A stretch of 64,000 nucleotides of DNA from positions 1,116,001-1,180,000 of the forward strand of contig OZ345382.1 of assembly GCA_977006965.1 (NCBI GenBank), read 5' to 3'. Every line of letters begins with the position of its first letter. Within the stretch, counting starts at the first letter, position 1. The DNA comes from Phymatolithon calcareum. Lineage: Eukaryota; Rhodophyta; Florideophyceae; Hapalidiales. Below, in pieces: positions 33,859-45,576 of this stretch. Both the position numbers and the translations under genes were made by a program. The notes beneath the pieces are model-generated. The model was not told where the DNA came from, did no database searches, and saw only the letters and a list, made by a program, of their open reading frames with translations.

Positions 33859-36800
33859 ATGCCAGCTTCTACACTCGCGTCGAATTCGATAATAATTTAC
33901 TCTGTGTATGCTGCCGCATTTATCCCACTCGCATTCATTTACGGGTTGGACTTCATCACCGACAAGTGGAGGACGATACGCGAGACGCGTCGCAATGGCA
34001 GGATTCAGCTATTCATTACATTGCCTTCTCTCGGCTACCTCATCTTCTACATCGTTCTTCAGGTGCGCAGTGATGATCACAAGGAGGCGGCGGCTGCAAT
34101 CACAGTTGCAGTTTTCAACATGTACCACTTAATTCGAACGGTTTGGGGCCTTTTGCAGCTGTACGAATTTACGAACTGGAACATTCATGCCCTCACGTGC
34201 CTCATCAAGCTCGGATATTTCGCACCAGAATGCCCGCCACAAGGCTGGTTCTCGTTCGCTATGAATATATGGGCAAGAGTCATTTCTTTCTTCAACGGAA
34301 CGACGAGAAACACTGACGACGCATATTCCTCGTCCGAAAATAGTGCTTTGCTTGACCCGTTCGCTAAGAATATTTGGGCAAGAGTCAAATCTTTCTTCAA
34401 CAGAACGACGAGAAACACTGACGACACAAATTCCTCGTCGGAAAATAGTGCTTTGCTTGACTCGTTCGCTAAGAATATTTGGGCAAGAGTCAAATCTTTC
34501 TTCAACGGAACGACGAGAAACACTGACGACACAAATTCCTCGTCCGAAAGTAGTGCTTTGCTTTACTCAATGAACATGAGTTTGGAGAAAGTCAAGAGGA
34601 CTGTGGAGCATGAGATGGTTGTGAACAGCTCGCTGATTGATAATGAGTTTTGGAATGCGGACCTCCCCGTGCGGTTAGCTGGTTGTATGCGACATGAGAA
34701 TGGTGATGTGGAGAGAAACAGTTTTTTGGGACGATTTGTGGCATCGATATTGAAGCCGGTAAAGGCGGAAGAATGCTCCGTTCGTTGGGTTGTTTCATTC
34801 TTGGCAAAGTTTGGGAGTAAATGGCTTGTGGACTCCAGACTATTATCTGATATCGAAGGTTACTCGTACGCATCGAAAAAGTGGGGTGGATCTCGAGATC
34901 TTGCAGTTTTGGCAAATTTCCACACAACGTGGGGAGGGATGACTGAATCTGGATCTACAGAGAAGTTTGTGTCTCTCTTTTCTCCATTCCATGAGTTTTG
35001 CATGACTCGCTGGAGCTGCGGTAAATCGAGCGTTGATGTGAGCAAGGCAAACTCGCTCCCTTTCAGAATGGGGGGATACGAGGAAGAACGATTCGACTTT
35101 TGGGAGCAAGATGCGACTATCAGAGACGCGGTGAAAGATGATTGGCACAAGGGGTCTCTGAATAAGCTGGAGGAAGAAGAGAGAACGGCAGTTGAGAACA
35201 TAAGTGCAGTACAGCTCGCTTGTTTCTGTAATCTCATGAGACAAAACCACGAGTTCTACCGAAATCATGACTGGTTTTACTTCGAGCGGGACCGCCGTGA
35301 CGTGCGAGTGGACACTTTCATTTTGCAGCTAGGGGTTGATGGTAAGCAGGATCACTCTGAGTTCCTACAGAAACTTCCTTTCGACCCACGAACGAATGGG
35401 TATGAATCCTGTAGTCTTAATAAGTGGGTGTACCAAGAGAGCTTTCACATCGACAACTATATCTCTCTGGCAATCGGAGACAGTCTTACCGAATTCATTG
35501 AAGGTTTCGCGCAAATGGACGTACAAGAAAACGAGAATTGCGTGTTCCAGAAGCAGTTCGATCTTGAAATCGCCCGTTTGCAGTGGAATGTACTTGTTTC
35601 CGGTGAAGTGAAACCAGGTCGGTTCATTGGGTGTGTGACAGAGACTGTGAGAAGTGTGCTGGCAGAATGGGTTGAAAGTGTTGAAGAGTCTGGAAATAAT
35701 TCAAGCGGTTGGACAGCTCGCATGTCGGATGTTACATTAAGGTTTCGATGCAGCCAACAGCTGTGTTCCTCGTTTGAAGAAGGCAAAAATGAAGGATTGA
35801 TTGAGAAGTGGAGGATGAGACTTGTTTGGGAGGTTCAGTCGTTCTTGCGGTGGAAGGTTGATGAGGAACTTGAATTGGAAGGTCACGACCCTCGAACGTC
35901 AACAGCTCTGATAATGTTGTTCATACTTGGATTTCCATCATTGCGAGTGGAACATTGTGGAGAAGAATCTCAATCTTCTATTGAAGAGAATGGGGGACAT
36001 GTGATTTCGTTTCCGTTTCCAGAAAAATTCAGGATCAAACCAATGGGTGGACCTCAGAAAATAATGATTGCTCTCGAATTGAATGTTGAATCGATGGAGG
36101 TGTCATTGAATATAGTGTCGGAAGACATGTTATTCAAGTGGGAAGATTGGAAGGATTCGTTTATGGGGAGACTGTGTGCTCAGAAAAAGTGGAGAGTTAG
36201 TCGCATGTCTGCAACGGATGAGACTCTACACGAAGAATCGAATCAAATTGACCTTTCAGAGTGTATTGTGCGAGTTTCTGAAGATGGTCGCAAATTCATT
36301 TCGAAATTCTGGGCGGGATGGCCACCTCGGATTGCTAAATTTGAACTCCATAGATTTTATTGGAATGCTGGGGCGATTGAAGAACTGAATGCTGTGCTGG
36401 ACACTCATTTCCAGAGCGGAGCGATCGCTGGATCTAAGTTCGAGGACGGAAGCGTGCTTCTGCAAGAGGGACGCGAAGAGGAGGCACTGAGAATTTTTGG
36501 GCGATGTATTGCAGAACAAGGGCACAAAAATGCGTTACAAGAATATGTGAATGTAGTTCTGAAACAGAACCGACCACGACATCCCGAGGACCACCATGAA
36601 TTGGTCTCCTACTTGAAGTCCTGGTACGAGGTTCTGACAGGGCGGAGCCACATGGGGACGCGCAATAATGATTCAGAAGAAATCGACCTTGAGATGCTGG
36701 CCAAGTACTCTGATCGCCTTTTCGAGGGAACAGGAGTTGAGGAATTTAGAAGGTTGCAAGCATATTCGTTGTTTCATCAAAACGGGCCAAATAATCCTGT

Positions 36801-37839
36801 TTCGGAGGCAGCTATTTGCGCCATGGAATCGATGCGTTATATGAACACACATCCTATCAGTTTCAACGACATCACGATCCGTCTTGCTATCGCGCATCAA
36901 AGCCTGTACGTGGAGTCGCGTGATATTGTACAAAGACATCTCGCACGAACAGCTATGCTGCAGGCCGGGCTTTCTCGGCTTGGACGTTTCTCGTTGAGTA
37001 TCGGGTTTTTGTTCGAGCAAGGATTTTACATTCCGCGGCGAGACACGGAGCACATTTTGGCGTGGCTGTCGGATCGCTTTCTCTATCGTTTCCTGTCTGC
37101 GAACGACGAAACACGGGTGGAAGCATTTGTCGAAAGACTTTTTGTGAGGCAAGAAACTCCAACGACCGAAGAACAAGCAGATCAGCTCGCATTCGGAATC
37201 GGGAAGCAACCGGAATGCGCAATTCAACTATACGAGGCTATGCTGGGAGACAATATTTGTGCTGAAGAAGCCTCAAATCGACTCGGGTTGATGTATCACC
37301 AAGAAGCCACGGGAGTTCCAATCGACAAATCCAGAGCTGAAAACTACTACTTAGATGCGATAGAAAATGGTTGTATAGAAGCTGTTTGCAATATTGGTGT
37401 TTTACGAAACGGAGATGAAGCGGAAGGGCGAGATATCTTGTCCCTAGAAGAAGCAGCAGACGCAGTCGAGCACAGTACAGCAATGAACAACCTTGCAGTC
37501 GCTTATGAGCTTGGAAACGGAGTCAATCGGAGTCCACACGAGGCTGAAAATCTTTACAAACAGGCCGTTGAGGCGGACAGGCATCCAATCGCAATGTACA
37601 ATCTGGCGGTGATGTACATGTTTGGCGAATCCGATATTCGAAGTGGCGAAAAAAGCGCGGAGCTGATGCAAGAAATTCAAAGTCCGGATACAGACACATC
37701 GGGGCTGTACATTTTGCAGGAGGAAATTTCAAAATTGAGAAATGCAGAAAGCTTTAACATGCGAGATGCTGAGGCATGGAAAATCAAACTACAAGAAATC
37801 GACAGCTGCCTGGCGTATGTAAAAGTGAAGGACGATTAG
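33859..37839 (+). CDS. Membrane-anchored Sel1-repeat protein, paralog 2 (1326 aa)
   Basis: Intronless. ATG 33859 is chosen because it aligns with the starts of paralogs 1 and 3. Same plan: three N-terminal hydrophobic segments, a long central region, C-terminal Sel1 repeats (SNRLGLMYHQEATGV, AMNNLAVAYELGNGV). It is the longest copy because a 35-residue segment (FAKNIWARVKSFFN and a Ser/Asp-rich spacer ending SALLD) occurs three times in tandem at 34255-34569, just after the membrane region; the other paralogs have a single IWAR-type segment. Variable patches are at about 35247-35313, 35382-35432, 36275-36380, 36838-36888 and 37060-37120. The frame is intact despite many substitutions, arguing for selection on the protein. 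Confidence 0.85.
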   Translation: MPASTLASNSIIIYSVYAAAFIPLAFIYGLDFITDKWRTIRETRRNGRIQLFITLPSLGYLIFYIVLQVRSDDHKEAAAAITVAVFNMYHLIRTVWGLLQLYEFTNWNIHALTCLIKLGYFAPECPPQGWFSFAMNIWARVISFFNGTTRNTDDAYSSSENSALLDPFAKNIWARVKSFFNRTTRNTDDTNSSSENSALLDSFAKNIWARVKSFFNGTTRNTDDTNSSSESSALLYSMNMSLEKVKRTVEHEMVVNSSLIDNEFWNADLPVRLAGCMRHENGDVERNSFLGRFVASILKPVKAEECSVRWVVSFLAKFGSKWLVDSRLLSDIEGYSYASKKWGGSRDLAVLANFHTTWGGMTESGSTEKFVSLFSPFHEFCMTRWSCGKSSVDVSKANSLPFRMGGYEEERFDFWEQDATIRDAVKDDWHKGSLNKLEEEERTAVENISAVQLACFCNLMRQNHEFYRNHDWFYFERDRRDVRVDTFILQLGVDGKQDHSEFLQKLPFDPRTNGYESCSLNKWVYQESFHIDNYISLAIGDSLTEFIEGFAQMDVQENENCVFQKQFDLEIARLQWNVLVSGEVKPGRFIGCVTETVRSVLAEWVESVEESGNNSSGWTARMSDVTLRFRCSQQLCSSFEEGKNEGLIEKWRMRLVWEVQSFLRWKVDEELELEGHDPRTSTALIMLFILGFPSLRVEHCGEESQSSIEENGGHVISFPFPEKFRIKPMGGPQKIMIALELNVESMEVSLNIVSEDMLFKWEDWKDSFMGRLCAQKKWRVSRMSATDETLHEESNQIDLSECIVRVSEDGRKFISKFWAGWPPRIAKFELHRFYWNAGAIEELNAVLDTHFQSGAIAGSKFEDGSVLLQEGREEEALRIFGRCIAEQGHKNALQEYVNVVLKQNRPRHPEDHHELVSYLKSWYEVLTGRSHMGTRNNDSEEIDLEMLAKYSDRLFEGTGVEEFRRLQAYSLFHQNGPNNPVSEAAICAMESMRYMNTHPISFNDITIRLAIAHQSLYVESRDIVQRHLARTAMLQAGLSRLGRFSLSIGFLFEQGFYIPRRDTEHILAWLSDRFLYRFLSANDETRVEAFVERLFVRQETPTTEEQADQLAFGIGKQPECAIQLYEAMLGDNICAEEASNRLGLMYHQEATGVPIDKSRAENYYLDAIENGCIEAVCNIGVLRNGDEAEGRDILSLEEAADAVEHSTAMNNLAVAYELGNGVNRSPHEAENLYKQAVEADRHPIAMYNLAVMYMFGESDIRSGEKSAELMQEIQSPDTDTSGLYILQEEISKLRNAESFNMRDAEAWKIKLQEIDSCLAYVKVKDD
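34255..34569 (+). repeat. Three in-frame 105-bp coding repeats
   Basis: Units start at 34255, 34360 and 34465, each with TTCGCTAAGAATAT or a near copy. Units 2 and 3 are almost identical; unit 1 is the most diverged. Confidence 0.9.
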
Positions 37840-39164
37840 TGTGTAGATGAGTAGTCTTCGAGAGGACATCAATCTTGTTCTTAAACACCGATAGAAGAGG
37901 ATGAATACATTTTGCTTTGAAGTAACTTGGTCGAAAAGTGTGACATCTTGGTGTATCTGTCCTAACTGTCGAGCACTCAATGCTCAAAGTGGATCAAATG
38001 CGTGCGCTGTTGGCATGTCGTCCGTCGTGATTTCTTCCGGTCTTTCCGCCCTCCTACGTGCGAGTAAGCCACCGATTCAAAATGTGAAAATTTGAGTTAC
38101 TTCTGTACGCCAACGAGCAACTCACAGCTGGATATCTCCTCGAGAAGGTATGCGTCATCATCAAAGCTCCTTATTTTGTCCTCAACCAAGTAGGAAACGT
38201 GTGCTCCAGGAGTTTTTGCGTCGCACGCGAGTAACTCCTTCACGGCACCTCGTTACTTGTTCCGCTACAACTTCTGAGGCGTGTAGAGGTAGTGGGAATG
38301 CATTGTGACAGCAGTGCGAGTACACGAACACGCGGCAGGACCACTGAGGTGTTTTGAATGCATACAACGTCATCGAATGCGCCTCGGAGAAGCGAGGCGT
38401 GGGACCGATTGACGACGCTCTTGCGCGGCACTCGCATGATGAGTTCTTTGATGCCGCTCAGCGCGCACGTACGGCAGCCGCGGTGTCTGCTGCCCAAAAG
38501 CGCCCCGCCGAGTGACCGCGTGACCGCGACCGGGACTTGTTCTTTGTTGGTAGCGATTCGGTGCCCTTCGCACTCATCGTCCCTGTACGCAAGCATATGC
38601 CACAGTGTTGGTGACCTCCACAATTGAAGTCATCATGACGGAGAATATTTCGCAGATGAATCTCATATGCAATGGCGACGTCGAGTGGTCTTGGCTAGAT
38701 AACCCATGCGGTAGCACTGGTTAGCCAATGCGCTATGTGTAAACTGAACGTATGCATACGAATGAGTTTCGCAACAAGCGCTGTCAGGAGATAAGTGAGC
38801 GCTTGCGATGTGCATGTAGTTGTGAATTGAAGAGAACCAAAGCTCCAGTATCACAAATACTTCCGTACGACTGATTGCATCAATTCAATGCTGCGCTCCT
38901 GCAAAAGATTCTCGGTGTGCACACGTGAGGTCATACCCATTCATTGTGCTTGAAGAAGAAGAAGAAGAAGAAGAAGAAGACTGCTGATTCGCCAGTGGTG
39001 AAGGGCATGGGTGGTGTCGCAAAAAGGGAAGCGGAAATTGACAATGTCAGAATGTTGACTGCGAAACGGACCGAGCGTTGTTCTCTCCAAGAGAAATTAC
39101 TGTACTGTACCCTTTCGGAGAATACGAACAGCACGAAAAGATCAGTATTTTATCATATGTATGA
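37840..39164 (+). repeat. Sel1 downstream module, unit 2
   Basis: As 26900-27720 but with an extra ~500 bp (about 38200-38650) that includes an alanine-rich decayed frame (RARTAAAVSAAQKRPAE) also seen at 61560-61640. No intact gene. Confidence 0.6.
38951..38981 (+). repeat. (GAA)n microsatellite
   Basis: About ten GAA units. The equivalent place in other units (for example 27555 and 56908) has only two or three, so this is a unit-specific expansion. Confidence 0.9.
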
Positions 39165-39931
39165 TACGGCAATCTCCTCCAGTCAGCGTTTCGAAACGCT
39201 GCACTCCGCCTCCGTATCATACTCTGCGTGCAGACCACTCAGCATGCTCATCATCGTGATCCTGGTACAGTACAGTATGCACGCCATCGCAGCACCATTA
39301 CCGATGAGAGGCGGGCATTCGCGACGGCTTTCCGGCGCCGATCAAAACCACTTGACACAGGGTCATGCTCGCAAACCGGTGGCCCCGCGCAATGGCGTTG
39401 GGCGATCAATGTGTGGACCGTAGACGTGTTGTGGATGTACATGACGCGATCGTCGCACCGGATGATGCCACACGGCGAATGACGTCCGGAAGCCGCGATG
39501 TCAAGAAAAATCCGTGCGGCGAGGAAACAGCACTCTCTAGCACACGCTTCTTAAGCATGCAGGCGTGGTGACACGAAGGTGCGCGTTTTCGAACGGCGCT
39601 GTGGTTAAAGGTGGTAACGCGTAAGACGGGGAACCGCGAAATGAGCTTTTGGCACCCGCGACTGTCCGCTTTCCCAGTACTTTATGCTAGATTTCTCGGT
39701 CCGCTACAAGAGTTTAACCGAAGATCTTTCAAACTGACGGTACTTGCTTTTGTTAGTCCCTCACTCGCCTACGGTTCGCAGTCTCTTTTCCGCACAAGTG
39801 TAGCGATGGCAGGCGTACTTCCACGGGAACACTTTTCTCCGCCGAGCGGTGCTTGTCCGGGATGAGGCTCCCAAGAGTGGCCAGACGGTTTCGGAATCTC
39901 TAGGGCGACACGGCTAACCGTTTGTGGTAAG
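39165..39931 (+). repeat. Repeat X copy joined to USP7 fragment 3
   Basis: Same junction as at 28490. Contains the palindrome CAGCGTTTCGAAACGCTG at about 39184-39201. Confidence 0.7.
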
Positions 39932-40960
39932 TTTTCGGCATGATATTCACCGCCAAGGCCCGGCTCATGACTCTGTGATGATTGGCAACAACGATGAATT
40001 ACTGAAAATCCCGCCCATGCATATACTATTTCCACACGTTGTTTCGTCGCAGATATCGCGAATGGACTACCGCACATTGTGGTATGAACAGACTGAGTAT
40101 GGATTGTCTGAAATTGAGCAGAAGGAAGAAGTGCGAGTTGTTTGGCGTGGGGATGGCGGAACCAAGACAGCTTCCCCCACAAGCTCTCCGATGAACACGA
40201 TGAATGGACCTGTTAGCGTCCGGGAAAATACCGAAATGTCGAGGACATCGGAAGATATTTCGGTGGAGGATTTGGGAACATACACTCCATGGAGTGTAGA
40301 CAAGGACATTAGCAGTCCTGCTACAACAGTGGTTTGGGGAAGAAGCGAACGTGTCTTTTTTTGTGCTTGTGCCGCACATGTCGAAGCAGAAGGATGTGGT
40401 TGACGAAATGAAGCGGAGACAGAAGCTGGACGCAGGCTTCCCGGTGAGGCTTTTGGAAGTGAAGAACTTCAGGATTTACAGAATTATTGATCTTTCAAAC
40501 TCTGTGACTCGCTTGATATCGAGCTGTGACTACCCCTCCGAACTTCGAGCAGAGCCGATCCCTTTGGATGAAACATTGGAAGCGTTGGGCGACGAATATC
40601 AACTGATATCGGTCGTCAATATGGCAAGAGAACGACATCGGGGTGGTCGACATAGGTTTTTCGGTACCTTTCATACTTCGTGTCCGTTGCTTTGGGCAGT
40701 TTATCGAGGACATCCGCGAGCTCATCCGCGTGAAGCTGGGAGTGGGTGAACAGGAATTTAATGCTTGGCGCCTTGCCGAGGTAATGCACCACAAAGTGGA
40801 GTACCTGGATGACCCGTCACAAGTATGGAACCCTGGATCGCGGAACACGCTGATGGACTATTCGACACTTGCAATTGAGCATCGATGCCCGACTCCAACG
40901 AGAAGGATAAATACGGGACATGGGCGGTTCGCGGATAAGCCGCTAAAGATCAGAGGCTAG
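39932..40960 (+). pseudogene. USP7 3'-end fragment, copy 3
   Basis: Shares with copy 2 the 21-bp deletion (GTGGTTTGGGGAAGAAG) and the 2-bp deletion at TTTTTCGGTACC, but lacks copy 2's one-base loss. Frameshifted; the last ~105 codons are again open. No catalytic domain. Confidence 0.9.
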
Positions 40961-40962
40961 AT

Positions 40963-42639
40963 GTAAGTGCGGAGTTGAAAATGTAATTTAGTGAGGGGCA
41001 ATGTGTGAGTGCGCTTCATAAGCAGTTGTAGCAAATCAACTTGTGTTCGACCTGTTCTCTGTTTCCACTATGTGGAGTGCTAGTTGTGTTGGCAGACGAA
41101 CACGTGCTTACCATTATATTCTCAACCTCCATTTTTGCTCCGAATTCGTAGTTCGAATTCTCGTTGGACTTCTCTACCAAAGTATTTCTGAAAGGGTACG
41201 GGTGTTTGGTGCGTGGAAGAAGATGGACGGCACACAGGGGACGGAGGGTGAAGGAAGGAGGTGTTGGTGACATTGAATGACAGAAACTGCTGTTATAGCG
41301 TGCACGGTGTGAGTCGTTGTGCTTGTGCTCCATTAACGGTCTTGGAATCACTTAACTAAGTAAAATGCAGGTACATAGATCCTAGACTACACTTCACAAT
41401 TGCATGTCCTTTTGTCATTTGGGCTGTACAACTATGAACTTTTCATTTTCATCACACTTCAAAAAAATCAAAATCGCCGCCCAACAGTACATCACCCGCG
41501 ACAAAATGGCAATCATCCCGCACGGTAAAGACGTGGCTCTGTAGCGCGCCCTGGACGATGTAGACGTGAAAAGCGAGGAGTTTTTGTATCGCATGAGAGT
41601 ATCTCCTTGACTGTTCCGCGATACCCTGTTCCGCCAAAAATTCTAACGTATGCAGACGTAATGAGAATGCGCTGCGACAGTTGTACGAGTATGCGAACAC
41701 GCGGCAGGACTACGAGGGTGTTTTGAAGGCGCTCGGCGCCATCGAATCCGCCTTAGAGAATGGCGGCGTGGGACCGGTCGACGACACTCTTCCGACACGC
41801 CCGCATGACGAGTTTTTTCCTGCCGCTAAGCGTGAACATACGAACGAATTTCGCAACAAGCGCGGTCCGGAGACAAGAAAGCGATTGCGATGTGCATGCA
41901 TGTATTTGTCAATTGAAGAGAGACAAAGTTTCAGAACATACCGTGTGCGAGTCAGGGGCCAGCGACTTCTCAAGGACGAGTAACCTAGAGTGACGTATCA
42001 TGTCCTCCCGCAAGAAGTCACAATCACATAAGTCCGACAACTGCAACGTCACCTTCTCAACGAGGAGACCATGACCAAAATACAATCTCTCGCCACGAAA
42101 ATGTATCAACAGTTCTCTCTCCATGTCCTCATGGGGTGCTGTCCGTTCAACAGTACTGAATGCCCACACACCAATGTTGCCCTTTCGAAGTACTCATTTT
42201 CTTGGATTACATACTTTCTTTTGTAACCAAAATTTGCTGTTCTTGTTATGGGAAGTCCAAATTTGGTAACACTACAGCCATCCTGCATCGTAAGAAAAAC
42301 TGTGCACATGAAACCTTCTTCTCTGTACGCAGTAAACCTTATCCAAGGAAATGTCATCCGTACTGTCGCCCTGGTCCTAAATGTTTGTTGCTTGATGTAG
42401 AAGACTGGTGAACAGCATGGGTGCTCTCGCGAAAAGGACAGCGCCAGTTGACTCTGCCACCAACTCGGCCATTACAGTAGTGAGAAGCATGTTGGAAAAG
42501 GATCGAAAAGGTTAGCACGCGGAAAGCGAGAGTGTTGCCTGAGAAGCTGAACGAAGTGACAACGGCCAGCGAGCATAGTTTCCAAGAGAAAGACCCTTTT
42601 CGCATAATACGAACGCCACAAAACGATCCGTTGGTACTG
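40963..42639 (+). repeat. USP7 downstream module, copy 3
   Basis: Same blocks as copy 2, including the decayed frame at 41681-41983. Confidence 0.7.
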
Positions 42640-43500
42640 TACGGCAATCTTCTCCGGTCACCGTTACTGTACTACTGTACAGTAATCTCTGCACACCGCC
42701 TGCGTATCATACTCTGCGTGCAGACCACGCATTTGATACCAGATGACATAAAGTTACAATACTGTACTATCAACAGAAAATGATAACGACTTGCACGTCA
42801 CAGCAGCACGATTGCCGATGACCAGCTGTGCGGATGGTTATGTCGAAATATGGTGTTGGCGCTGCAAGTGGTAGCAGCCGTTCGCAACGGCATTCCGGCA
42901 CCGATGAAAGTCGCTCGACACAGGCTCGGCCCCGCATGAGGTGACGCCGAGCAGTGGGCTTGGACGGTCAATGTCTGGACCGTAGCCGTGTTGTGGATGT
43001 GCATGACGCGATCCTTGCGCCAGGCGACGTCACGTAGCGAATGGGAGAAGGAACCGCGCAGGGTGCGACCTCAACAAAGAGGCCTGCGCCATGGAGACAT
43101 TAATATCCAGCACGCGCTTCTCAAGCTTGCAGCCGTGTTCAAACTAAGGTGCGCGTAATCGAGCGACCATGCACTGAAAAGTGGTAACGTGCAAGACGGC
43201 GAACTGCGAAGGGAGTTTTTGGGACCCGCGACTGTCCGGAATTCCGGTAATTTGCGCTGGACGACTCGGTCCACTACAAGAGTTTGACCGTAATTCTTTC
43301 AAACTGGTGGTAATTGTTTTTGTTGGCCCCTACTCACCTACGCTTCGGAGTCTCTTTTCCGCACAAGTCCAGCTATCGCAGGCCTACTTCCGGGAGAATC
43401 CGTTTCACCGCCGAGCGGGGCTTGTCCGGGATGAGAGTCGCAGAGTGGACGGACGGTGTCGGAAACTCTAGGGCGACATGGGTCGCCGTTTTTGGGGAAT
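42640..43500 (+). repeat. Repeat X, unit 3 internal copy
   Basis: Very close to 31215-32110, including the TACTGTAC motif cluster at about 42662-42685. Confidence 0.7.
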
Positions 43501-44587
43501 TAGACAGTTGGCCGTCGTGAATTTGATGTCACCAAATAATATTTTATTCGGTTTTACGTGTCGTGGAAAGCGCAGATCTTCTACAATGTTTGTCAAGTGC
43601 AGGTAGTCTTCAAGACGGCATCGGTAGCACAAGGTACCGCGAAAGCCAGGAAGTTCATATTTCGAATCACAATTGTAACAAGCGGAGAGTTGTTCAGAAG
43701 CTCGGCGCTCTCTGAGACCGAGAGCAGCATGGGGTGGCGAAAGATACCGAGAAGGTTCACATTCGGAATCAAGCGCCACTCCTCTCAGTTCACTGTAGCC
43801 GTTTGTCATGACGTCACGCAAGACTGGTTGACCGTCGACTTCTCAGAGTGATGGTTGCCATAATATGCATTAAGGGCATGTTATGATTCTGGCAGACTTA
43901 ATCCATCCCATCACAGTGTCAGTTGCATTGACAATCTTTTCTGTGACGAACGTTTCCTCTCATCACGAAAGATTTCAGATGCATCCGATCTATCGATTGG
44001 AGACAATACAGATTTTATAACGAACAGCTCATCGAGTCGCTGATGATAAGTACAGAGCATACAACTGTATTTGGTGTCGTCGTTGTAGAATTTTGAAATT
44101 CTACATTTTTCGGAGGCATACATTACCTTTCAATTCATCAACTTTCTGTAACTTAATCTGGTATCCAAATGGTCAGATTGAACAACTGCCCTGTGGTTCT
44201 TGAATTTCGAATTCTCTATTCCCGTCTTCTACAACTTTATTGATTTCGTGGAAAAACGGTACTCGACATTCCGTCTCCAGACGTAAGTTTCTTGGTCACG
44301 TAGGTACGAAAACCGTAGAAGAATATGCTGTGAGAGGCCCTTAGCCATACTCAAATTTCTGAACAATGAGAGCCTGTTGCAGATCAACTTCAGGCGCACA
44401 TTGTCCGTATGAGAAATCTTTCCGCAATAAAGAAAGAAAGAAAAGGGTACCGTACAGAGACCTATATCAAGTCCGAACGGATTGCCTTAAAAGTGCGGAT
44501 CGATCATCGAGTCTGAAAGAGTTTCTTCAAGGTTTCGTGGTGAAGGCAAGCAAACCGCGCCAGAGTGAGACAGTCCACTCCTATGGT
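43501..44587 (+). repeat. Segment Y, unit 3, left of hAT insertion
   Basis: Homologous to 32111-33142. Continues at 45577-45974 on the other side of the transposon. Confidence 0.6.
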
Positions 44588-44595
44588 GTTCCTCC
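44588..44595 (+). repeat. hAT target-site duplication, left
   Basis: GTTCCTCC, repeated at 45569-45576. The sister locus in unit 2 carries one copy at 33143-33150. Confidence 0.9.
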
Positions 44596-44841
44596 CAGGG
44601 GTCGTGCGCAATCCATTGCTATTGCAATTAATTGCAATTCATAGCAATTCGACCCAAATTGGGTTCTGATGAAGAATTGCAATTCGAATTGCTGGGCGGT
44701 AGGTTGTGCGAAAGTGTATAGTTCAGCAAGAGCAGAGTTGAAGGAAATAACGATCAATTCAAATGTATCATGCGTAGTACGTGGTAATTGGTTGTCTGTA
44801 GCATCTAATTTTATTATATAACTCGGGCCAGTACAAGCGTT

Positions 44842-44921
44842 CACCGGGGGAGCACTGCACCATTTTGGCCCAAATCAACTAAATAACTATCGGGCCAAAA
44901 TGTTGCCGTGCTCCCCTAGTG
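44842..44921. repeat. Inverted repeat inside the hAT element
   Basis: Arms of about 30 bp with a few mismatches (GGGGAGCAC...CATTTTGGCCC and its complement) around a ~20-bp loop. Possibly a small nested MITE. Confidence 0.75.
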
Positions 44922-44967
44922 TTAGGTACGTAAAATTCTACGTACTATATACAGTTACAACGTTCCT

Positions 44968-45051
44968 GAATTCAACCATCCATGTGCTCGTTCTATTGTA
45001 ATGGTCTGCGTAGACCACTACAACAGAACGATCACATGGATGGTTGAATTC
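44968..45051. repeat. 84-bp imperfect palindrome inside the hAT element
   Basis: GAATTCAACCATCCATGTG at the left is repeated in reverse complement at the right, around a short GCGT centre. A transcript would fold into a long hairpin. Confidence 0.85.
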
Positions 45052-45568
45052 ATTCATCCGTTCAAGTATAACGGTATGGGTGTCTAGAGTGCCGTTTCTG
45101 AAAAGACAGATAGAAGAGTCAATATAAAAAGTGAAGTCGTACATTTATCCAAAGCACACTACCAGACCCAGTCGACAACACCTAAAAAAATTTCGCTCTT
45201 CCAATCATGGTACTACCTATTCCGAAACCGAAGCCGAAACAAGTTGTACAACAGCTAATGCAACTCCTTCGCGAACAGCCTCGAGATATCCATTCACGTC
45301 AATCAGCCGCTCTTATTGGGATGATAAAACTGTGAAGAAGCTATGTCAAGCGTTGTCAAGCGTTGTCAACCAGCGTGTTGAACAGGCTATCGCAGAAGAC
45401 GAAAGTTTCGTACACCTAGGAGAAGAGGCATGAATAAACAATTAACTTGACTATTGCGGGAAGTATTCAAATTGCAATCCGAATTGCTGACTAACCGTAG
45501 TGAGCAATTGAATTGTTTAATTGCGCGACAAACAGCAATGTCGAGCAATGGAATTGGCACTACCCCTG

Positions 45569-45576
45569 GTTCCTCC
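45569..45576 (+). repeat. hAT target-site duplication, right
   Basis: GTTCCTCC, identical to 44588-44595. Confidence 0.9.

Larger units (their letters stand above)
44596..45568. mobile_element. Non-autonomous hAT-superfamily transposon, 973 bp
   Basis: Terminal inverted repeats of about 25 bp begin CAGGGGT on both ends with four mismatches. They are flanked by an 8-bp duplication, and the paralogous unit has the empty site, so the ends are exact. TIRs of the CAGGG type and 8-bp duplications are diagnostic of hAT elements. Many subterminal ATTGCAATT-like repeats near both ends fit hAT transposase-binding sites. The interior has no transposase; the only frame (45131-45433, starting with an alternative codon) is a 100-aa ORF without known domain. 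The element must have been mobilised in trans by an hAT transposase elsewhere in the genome. Two long hairpins lie inside. Confidence 0.9.
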
